From SIG480 sp045539475 (GTDB taxonomy: Bacteria > Bacillota > Clostridia > Oscillospirales > JAAYXM01), in contig JAZQFJ010000063.1 of NCBI GenBank assembly GCA_045539475.1, positions 1-64,000 on the forward strand: a DNA stretch of 64,000 nucleotides, written 5' to 3'. Positions 58,739 to 64,000 of this stretch are shown one piece after another. Made by a program: the position numbers and the translations under genes. Position 1 is the stretch's first letter. Every line of letters begins with the position of its first letter. Under the pieces are notes generated by a model. The model did no database searches, was not told where the DNA came from, and worked only from the letters and a program-made list of their open reading frames with translations.

Positions 58739-59400
58739 TATTCAACATCCTGTTTAGCATTTTCGCCTTTGATGGTATCAAGCTCTTTTTGCATACGCTC
58801 AAGCTGTATGCGCAGCGCGCAAAGCTCCTGAGCGATAGGGTCGGGGATGTGAATCTGGTCAAGGTCGTTGCAACGCGGTTTTACACCGTTGCGGCGTGCA
58901 ACGCGCGCGGGAACACCGACTGCCGTGGAATCGGGCGGAACAGTATCGAGGACAACGGCATTTGCAGCGATTTTAGAGTTGTCGCCGACGGTGAACGGAC
59001 CGAGAACCTTTGCACCTGCACCGACCATAACGTTGTTTCCAAGCGTCGGATGGCGTTTCCCGATATCTTTACCTGTGCCGCCGAGCGTTGCTCCCTGATA
59101 AATCGTGCAGTTTGCACCGATTTCAGTTGTTTCGCCGATAACTACGCCGGTGCCGTGGTCGATAAAGAAGCCGGGGCCGATTTTTGCGGCAGGGTGAATT
59201 TCAACACCGGTAAAAAACTTGTTAAGCTGTGATGTAAGGCGCGCTAAAAAGAAAAGCCTGTGTCTGTAGTAAAAATGCGCAACGCGGTGATGGCATATTG
59301 CGTGAAAGCCGGAATAGAGGAGAAAAACCTCAAGGTTATTCCGTGCCGCCGGGTCGCGCTCACGCGCGGCGCGAAGATCTGCTTTTAAATTGTCAAACAT
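58738..59400 (-). CDS. cysE: Serine O-acetyltransferase
   Basis: 220 aa. Makes O-acetylserine for cysteine synthesis. The N-terminal helical part is short (DLRAARERDPAARNNLEVFLLYSGFHAICHHRVAHF). The left-handed beta-helix has hexapeptide repeats with the catalytic IGPGFFIDHGTGVVIGETTEIG, GATLGGTG and KRHPTLGNNVMVGAGAKVLGP. It lies 15 nt after mnmA; MnmA uses sulfur that ultimately comes from cysteine, a loose link. No T-box or SAM riboswitch is seen in the gap. Confidence 0.95.
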   Translation of the reverse strand: MFDNLKADLRAARERDPAARNNLEVFLLYSGFHAICHHRVAHFYYRHRLFFLARLTSQLNKFFTGVEIHPAAKIGPGFFIDHGTGVVIGETTEIGANCTIYQGATLGGTGKDIGKRHPTLGNNVMVGAGAKVLGPFTVGDNSKIAANAVVLDTVPPDSTAVGVPARVARRNGVKPRCNDLDQIHIPDPIAQELCALRIQLERMQKELDTIKGENAKQDVE

Positions 59401-59415
59401 ATAAATTTCTTCCTC

Positions 59416-60429
59416 TCACTTTATAACGCCGCCACCGAGGACGCGCTCTCCGTCGTACAGGACGAGCGACTGCCCGGGGCAGACTCCGCGCTGTGGTGTT
59501 TCGAAAACTGCACGGATTTGCCCGCCGGATACTTCGACCTCACACGGGGCAGCTTTTGCGTTGTAGCGTATTTTTGCAGTGCAAGAAAACTTTTCGGGAA
59601 TGGGAATATCGCTTACGAAGGTAACATCGTCTGCCGTTACTTCGCATTTGCTCTGTGAGCCTTCAAGACCGAGGATTACCTCGTTTTTCTCTACATCAAG
59701 GCGGGAAACGAAAATGCGCTCGGAATATGCAATTCCAAGACCGCGGCGTTGTCCGACAGTGTAGCGTATAAGCCCCTTATGCTCACCGAGATTTTCGCCC
59801 TTGGGTCCGCGGAAAATTCCATGGGGCTGTTTTCCGTATTTCGATTCAATATATGCAGCATAATCGCCGTCAGGTATAAAGCAGATGTCCTGGCTGTCGC
59901 TTTTTTCTGCCACCGAAAGCCCTATCTCTCCGGCAATTTTCCGCACTTCGGGCTTTGACAGCTCGCCGAGCGGGAAAAGGCTTTTTTTAAGCTGATGCTG
60001 GCGTAGCCGGTAAAGCGCGTAGGTCTGATCCTTTTCACCAAAGAGGGCGCGGGCGGGGAAGAGCTCGCCGTTTAAGGGAACAAGACGTGAATAGTGTCCC
60101 GTGGCGATGAAATCCATACCCATTTCGTCGGCAAGGCGCAGCATTAGTCCGAACTTTATGTGATAATTGCACAGGACACACGGATTCGGTGTTCGTGCAG
60201 AGAGATATTCCGTTGTGAAATTTTTTATGACGTGCTCGGAAAATTCCTTTTCTGCGTTATATGAAATATGCGGGATACCGATGCGACGGCAAACATCGCG
60301 AGCATCTGCATCGTCGTTGCCGTGAAGAAGAAGCGTTATTCCGGTAACGTCATAATCCTTTGTGAGAAGATATGCCGCGACGCTTGAATCCACGCCGCCG
60401 CTCATCCCTATCAAAACCTTTTTTCTCAT
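59416..60429 (-). CDS. mnmA: tRNA-specific 2-thiouridylase
   Basis: 337 aa. Thiolates U34 in tRNA for Lys, Glu and Gln, two of which are encoded at 30.3-30.5 kb. PP-loop GMSGGVDSSVAAYLL, catalytic Cys in NPCVLCN, second Cys in SQDICFIPDGDY, and FATGHY-like IATGHYSR. The central and C-terminal beta domains follow (YTVGQRRGLGIAY, CPGQSLVLYDGERVLGGGVI). Slightly shorter than the 360-aa norm, as is usual in many Clostridia. It lies 11 nt after pepP. Confidence 0.95.
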   Translation of the reverse strand: MRKKVLIGMSGGVDSSVAAYLLTKDYDVTGITLLLHGNDDADARDVCRRIGIPHISYNAEKEFSEHVIKNFTTEYLSARTPNPCVLCNYHIKFGLMLRLADEMGMDFIATGHYSRLVPLNGELFPARALFGEKDQTYALYRLRQHQLKKSLFPLGELSKPEVRKIAGEIGLSVAEKSDSQDICFIPDGDYAAYIESKYGKQPHGIFRGPKGENLGEHKGLIRYTVGQRRGLGIAYSERIFVSRLDVEKNEVILGLEGSQSKCEVTADDVTFVSDIPIPEKFSCTAKIRYNAKAAPCEVEVSGGQIRAVFETPQRGVCPGQSLVLYDGERVLGGGVIK

Positions 60430-60440
60430 AAGATAAATCC

Positions 60441-61505
60441 TTAAAGCTTTATGTTTATGCGGTGAGGAGCTTTCGTGAGAACTTCGGCGCCATCTGCGGT
60501 AACGAGAACGGTGTCCTCTATTCTCACTCCGCCGAGATTTTCGATATAGAGCCCCGGTTCTATCGTAATTACCATATTTTTCTGAAGAATCGTGTCTGAG
60601 CGGCGGGAAACCGTGGGCGCTTCATGAATGGCAAGTCCAACGCCGTGACCGAGAGAATGCATAACATATTTTTCCATACCGCGGTCGGCAAACAGCGATC
60701 GCTGGTATTCATCAAGCTCGGATGCACGCATTCCGGGGTTAACCCGTTGAATACATTTTTGCTGAACGTCAAAAACAAGCTCCCAAAGCTCTGTTAGCTC
60801 ACGAGCGGGCGTTCCCACAATGAGCGTGCGGGTGATATCCGAGCAATAGCCGTTGATTGTTGCGCCGAAGTCAAGCGTGAAAAGGCTGTTATCGGCAATT
60901 TCCTTGTTCATTGGCTCTGCGTGAGGGAGAGCAGAGTGAAGTCCTGATGCTGCAATGGTGGAAAATGCCGCCTTTTCACTTCCACGTTTTGCCATTTCAT
61001 ATTCAAGAAGAGCTGCTGCCTGCCTTTCCGTCATGCCACGAGTTATCTGCGGGATGAGAGAGGTGAGCGCTTCGTCAGAACAGTTTACGGCACGGCGGAT
61101 TGCAGTGATTTCACCGTCGTCCTTGACGGCGCGGATTTCTTCGCCGAAATCAGGACAAGGGACAAATTCTGCGTTTTCTGTCCGTGATTTTATATTGCGG
61201 AGCATAAAATCGGTTATGGTGTGTGTTTCATAGCCAACCCGCGCGCCACAGGGGATAAGTTCTGCGATATGCTCGTGCATGCTGCGGGAGATTATAACGT
61301 GAGAAAATCCGGGTGCTTGCTCTCTTATCTGGATGTCGTAGCGCCCGTCCGTGAGGGCGAAGCAGGCATCCTTCAGTATCACGAGCGCACAGTTGCTCCC
61401 TGTAAATCCTGAAAAATAGCGATAGTTTTCGTATGATGTTATGATATAAGCAGAAAGCTTCTCCTCTGTCATTTTTTCACGGAGACGTTTTATACGTTCA
61501 TTCAT
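60441..61505 (-). CDS. pepP: Aminopeptidase P family (Xaa-Pro) metallopeptidase
   Basis: 354 aa. N-terminal creatinase-like domain (about 1-125), then the M24 pita-bread domain. Metal ligands are visible: D in LDFGATINGYCSD (two Asp), H in HSLGHGVGLAIHE, E in ITIEPGLYIE and E in GVRIEDTVLV. It cleaves the N-terminal residue before proline in peptides in the cytoplasm. It overlaps the upstream gene stop by 1 nt (TAATG). The family is firm; strict Xaa-Pro specificity is assumed from homology. Confidence 0.92.
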   Translation of the reverse strand: MNERIKRLREKMTEEKLSAYIITSYENYRYFSGFTGSNCALVILKDACFALTDGRYDIQIREQAPGFSHVIISRSMHEHIAELIPCGARVGYETHTITDFMLRNIKSRTENAEFVPCPDFGEEIRAVKDDGEITAIRRAVNCSDEALTSLIPQITRGMTERQAAALLEYEMAKRGSEKAAFSTIAASGLHSALPHAEPMNKEIADNSLFTLDFGATINGYCSDITRTLIVGTPARELTELWELVFDVQQKCIQRVNPGMRASELDEYQRSLFADRGMEKYVMHSLGHGVGLAIHEAPTVSRRSDTILQKNMVITIEPGLYIENLGGVRIEDTVLVTADGAEVLTKAPHRINIKL

Positions 61506-64000
61506 TATCTGACCTCAAATTTCCATTCGCGCACAAACAGGTTTCCTGCTCCGTCACGTGCGCGGACAACGATTGTATGATATCCGGGCTTTAATGCGTT
61601 TTTAACGGTGTAAGAAATTTTTCCTGTAACGGAGTCATACTCGCGGTCGGTGCAGTTCCAGCCGTTGACGTGAAGCTCTACGCTTGCAGGAACAATGCCG
61701 GATGCATCATCGGCAAGGATAACGCCGATTGACGGATTTTTTGCGTAAATCAGAAGATCTTCCGACGGCCATGCCTTTGTGACGGATGGAGCGGTTGTGT
61801 CTTCGTCGGTTTCGGAATAAATTGCACGTAAGGTGTCAAAATACAAACAGCCGTGAGTCAGCTTTTCGGGGTTTGACACAAGATGGACCGGCACCTTTAC
61901 ATATATCGGTGTGGCAATCCCTTCGGGGAGAGCCGCTTCCATATACCCCCAGCCGCTGTGCTCGATTCTGCCGTAGGAAACCGTGTGCTGAGTTCCGTTT
62001 GCATCCTCGATTATAGAACGGAGTTCAATACCGCTTGCATCGCCGAGGACGCGCATCGAGAGCTTTTTGGGAGCAGTGGCAAGAATATATGCGGAGTTAT
62101 CGGCAGATTCGGGGGAGACCATAACGTATGAGCCGACAGAACCCGTCGTGTTTAAAAAGTTATAGTAAAACTTGAGTGAGCGGGAATCATCGTGAACGAG
62201 ATTTGCTTCAGTTTCAAGCTTGAAATTGGGATTTACCTTTGTGCCGATTGGCATCGGGATAAAGGTTGCAAGATCATCCTCAAAGCCGGTTATTGTTACC
62301 GGCGGTGTTTTTGGGATGATTTTCACTGTGGTGAAGCTTTCGCCATAGGAAACAGTGATTTCGCCCTCCGTTGCGGTTTCCGAGAGTGTCAGAACACCGG
62401 GCGTGTTGAACACGCCGAGGCTTTCCGGTGCAGACCACGAGAAAAGCTCGGGAGAAGATAAGACGTTTTCGCCGTTCAAAGATGCAGAAACCTTAATTTC
62501 TACTGTTTCGCCTGCGTTTGCTTCGATTTCAGACTCCTCCGCCGTTATGGCATCTACATAGTCGGTAACCTTTACCGAGGATGAACCTTCTGCGGTAGCA
62601 GATGTTGCGGTAACGGTGAATTCACCAGGCTCATAAGCCGTAAAGTCGCCTGTCTCCGAGATTTCGTTGATGTCTGAGTCTGTTGTCCAGAAAAGCTCTG
62701 ACGGGACATCGTGGGGTTTATAGCTTTCGTCATACGCGCCTGTTACCGAGAGGTTGTATTTGCCGCCGAGAAGGACGGTCTGTTTTTTCGGCGATACAAC
62801 AAGCTGCGAGGGCGAATACTGTTTGGGGGTAATGTTCATAAGGACAAGCGCGTTTGCAACCTGACGGGCGGAAGAGCCGGAAAGGTTGTTCACAACGCCC
62901 GCTTCCATATCTCCCGGATTGCGGAGAACGAAGGTAGTGCTGCCGCCGCCATCAAGGTTGAGCGCGTCAACACAGCCGAGTGCGCGCATAGCCTTTGCTG
63001 CGGACTCATATGACATGCCTGCCGCGCCGCCGGCGCCCCTTCCGTCAAACGTTGCCATAACAACAGTACCGTCTGCTCTGATACCGATTGAAGTACGCGG
63101 CTGGTTGGATTTATCCGAGGTGCTGTAAACCTCTCCGTCTTTAAGAAGAAGCTCGATTCCGCCGACAGCGAACTTTACATTTGACCAGAACTCGTTAAAG
63201 CGGAAGCTCATTTCGTGGGTTTCTCCGATACCAAGCTGTTTGAGCGTTGTTATTGCCTTCTCACCCTGCGCAGAAAGAACGATATATCCGTCACCGAGCG
63301 TTGTGTTGCCTACGGCATCGTTAATTTCCTCAACGGTAAAGTTTAATGTATCTCCATGGCGAACTTCGCCGGAGTTTACGCGGCAACGTACCTCATAAGT
63401 TTCCGTTCCGGTTTTTGTTCCGCGGGCATATTCTTCGGTGTAGAGCATAAGTGAATCTGCACCTTTTGCGTGTGCCATATTAATTCCCGAAACATCGGCA
63501 AGGACTCCGTTTATGCGGAAGATTTTATCCAAAATTGTGCCGTGGCGGACGATAAAGGGCTCGTTGTCATAGGTGAGCCCGAAAGCCGCGTAATACTGCG
63601 GCGGGGTGGAGAGAATGATTCCGTCCTCGATGAATACCCCGTGCGGCACGCCGACGCCAAAGGTGAAGAAGTCACCGTTTATTGCGGCAACGGCAACGTC
63701 GCCGTTTATATCGCTCATATTATTAGCAATGGTTTTTACCGTCTGTGTACTCCAGACGTACCCCTGGCTTTTGCCGGCGCGGAGCGCGGTATATGAGCTT
63801 TTGGGGTTAAACTCCACTGCGTTTATATTCTGGTTTCCGGCAGTATCGTATGCACGGAGTCCAATATGACGGACATCCGGCGCAACCGTGGTTATTTCAT
63901 ATCCGGAAACACTAAATTCCTTTTGCATATCGTTATATGAAAATGCAAAAGCTTGCGGCAAAAGGGAAAGCGTTATTGCCGCCGCTGTAAGCATTGAAAA
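61505..64000 (-). CDS. Secreted phosphodiester glycosidase (NAGPA-like) with Ig-like and C-terminal domains (5' end cut by window)
   Basis: About 830 residues are visible. The reading frame stays open to the right edge, and the visible start (LTAAAITLSLLPQAFAF) is the core of a signal peptide, so a few N-terminal residues are missing. Residues about 50-370 form a phosphodiester glycosidase (NAGPA) domain with VAAINGDFFTFG, GVFIEDG, MATFDGRGAGGAAGMSYESAAK and DALNLDGGGSTTFVL. Two bacterial Ig-like segments follow (about 385-560). The C-terminal part has a carbohydrate-binding-like region and a final Ig/adhesion segment (GYHTIVVRARDGAGN). Homologs uncover sugar-phosphodiesters; the substrate here is unknown, perhaps a wall or surface glycan. 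Confidence 0.85.
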   Translation of the reverse strand, partial: FSMLTAAAITLSLLPQAFAFSYNDMQKEFSVSGYEITTVAPDVRHIGLRAYDTAGNQNINAVEFNPKSSYTALRAGKSQGYVWSTQTVKTIANNMSDINGDVAVAAINGDFFTFGVGVPHGVFIEDGIILSTPPQYYAAFGLTYDNEPFIVRHGTILDKIFRINGVLADVSGINMAHAKGADSLMLYTEEYARGTKTGTETYEVRCRVNSGEVRHGDTLNFTVEEINDAVGNTTLGDGYIVLSAQGEKAITTLKQLGIGETHEMSFRFNEFWSNVKFAVGGIELLLKDGEVYSTSDKSNQPRTSIGIRADGTVVMATFDGRGAGGAAGMSYESAAKAMRALGCVDALNLDGGGSTTFVLRNPGDMEAGVVNNLSGSSARQVANALVLMNITPKQYSPSQLVVSPKKQTVLLGGKYNLSVTGAYDESYKPHDVPSELFWTTDSDINEISETGDFTAYEPGEFTVTATSATAEGSSSVKVTDYVDAITAEESEIEANAGETVEIKVSASLNGENVLSSPELFSWSAPESLGVFNTPGVLTLSETATEGEITVSYGESFTTVKIIPKTPPVTITGFEDDLATFIPMPIGTKVNPNFKLETEANLVHDDSRSLKFYYNFLNTTGSVGSYVMVSPESADNSAYILATAPKKLSMRVLGDASGIELRSIIEDANGTQHTVSYGRIEHSGWGYMEAALPEGIATPIYVKVPVHLVSNPEKLTHGCLYFDTLRAIYSETDEDTTAPSVTKAWPSEDLLIYAKNPSIGVILADDASGIVPASVELHVNGWNCTDREYDSVTGKISYTVKNALKPGYHTIVVRARDGAGNLFVREWKFEVR

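Overview
The window reads as a chromosomal segment of a low-to-intermediate G+C, anaerobic Clostridia-type Firmicute, possibly a gut Oscillospirales-like lineage. This is inferred from gene content: a trimeric NAD-linked [FeFe] hydrogenase, Rex, a VanW/G5 surface protein, SLH-domain proteins, a Bacillus-type DNA polymerase I without exonuclease carboxylates, TTGACA/TATAAT promoters, strong AGGAGG ribosome sites and frequent GTG/TTG starts. No phage, insertion sequence, CRISPR array or rRNA was seen. Both ends cut genes: a glycerophosphodiester phosphodiesterase on the left and a phosphodiester glycosidase on the right.

Layout. 0-1 kb: truncated GDPD gene. 1-7.1 kb (minus): dgt, dnaG, rpoD, an amidohydrolase, tatD and a small FUSC protein, a macromolecular-synthesis-type operon. 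7.2-14 kb (minus): an aromatic amino acid operon aroF-tyrA-aroB-aroA-aroC-pheA. It is preceded by a perfect-spacing promoter and a 23-codon leader peptide containing FYYFYFYFFNF. The leader is followed by an RNA segment that can form either an antiterminator or an intrinsic terminator, a textbook ribosome-mediated attenuator. 14-19.7 kb (plus): trmL, then the lower-glycolysis operon pgk-tpiA-gpmI-eno. 19.7-22.5 kb (minus): a CPA1 antiporter and an iron alcohol dehydrogenase. 22.7-30 kb (plus): VanW protein, SDR reductase, PfkB kinase, MATE exporter and a secreted SLH protein. 30.0-30.5 kb: five tRNA genes (Gly, Arg, His, Gln, Lys) with their own promoter and terminator, then a hairpin-dense gene-free stretch. 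30.8-35.5 kb (plus): ECF S-component and the hydrogenase genes hydC-hydB-hydA.

35.5-39.5 kb: an AraC regulator divergent from glucuronate isomerase uxaC, an XRE regulator divergent from a small probable double ribbon-helix-helix protein across a perfect palindrome, and tspO. 39.5-54.2 kb (plus): a lipoprotein with a two-component system, then a long housekeeping run DUF1385-prmC-recA-recX-rimO-pgsA-cysS-polA-rimI-tsaD with many stop/start overlaps. 54.2-54.7 kb: a gene-free region with three tandem DnaA boxes, a near-consensus Rex operator and a promoter. 54.7-57.7 kb (plus): isocitrate dehydrogenase-like gene, rex and an SLH protein. 57.7-64 kb (minus): phosphodiester glycosidase, pepP, mnmA, cysE and an alpha/beta hydrolase, partly overlapping.

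Functional links: glycolysis yields NADH, and the hydrogenase and alcohol dehydrogenase can dispose of it. Rex, which senses NADH/NAD+, sits beside an isocitrate dehydrogenase and has a matching operator upstream. Phosphoenolpyruvate from enolase feeds the aro operon, whose leader appears to measure charged Phe- and Tyr-tRNA. The most notable undescribed-looking signals are the Phe/Tyr leader-peptide attenuator, the Rex site upstream of icd-rex, the DnaA-box triplet, the hairpin-dense spacer after the tRNA cluster and the XRE/double-RHH module.
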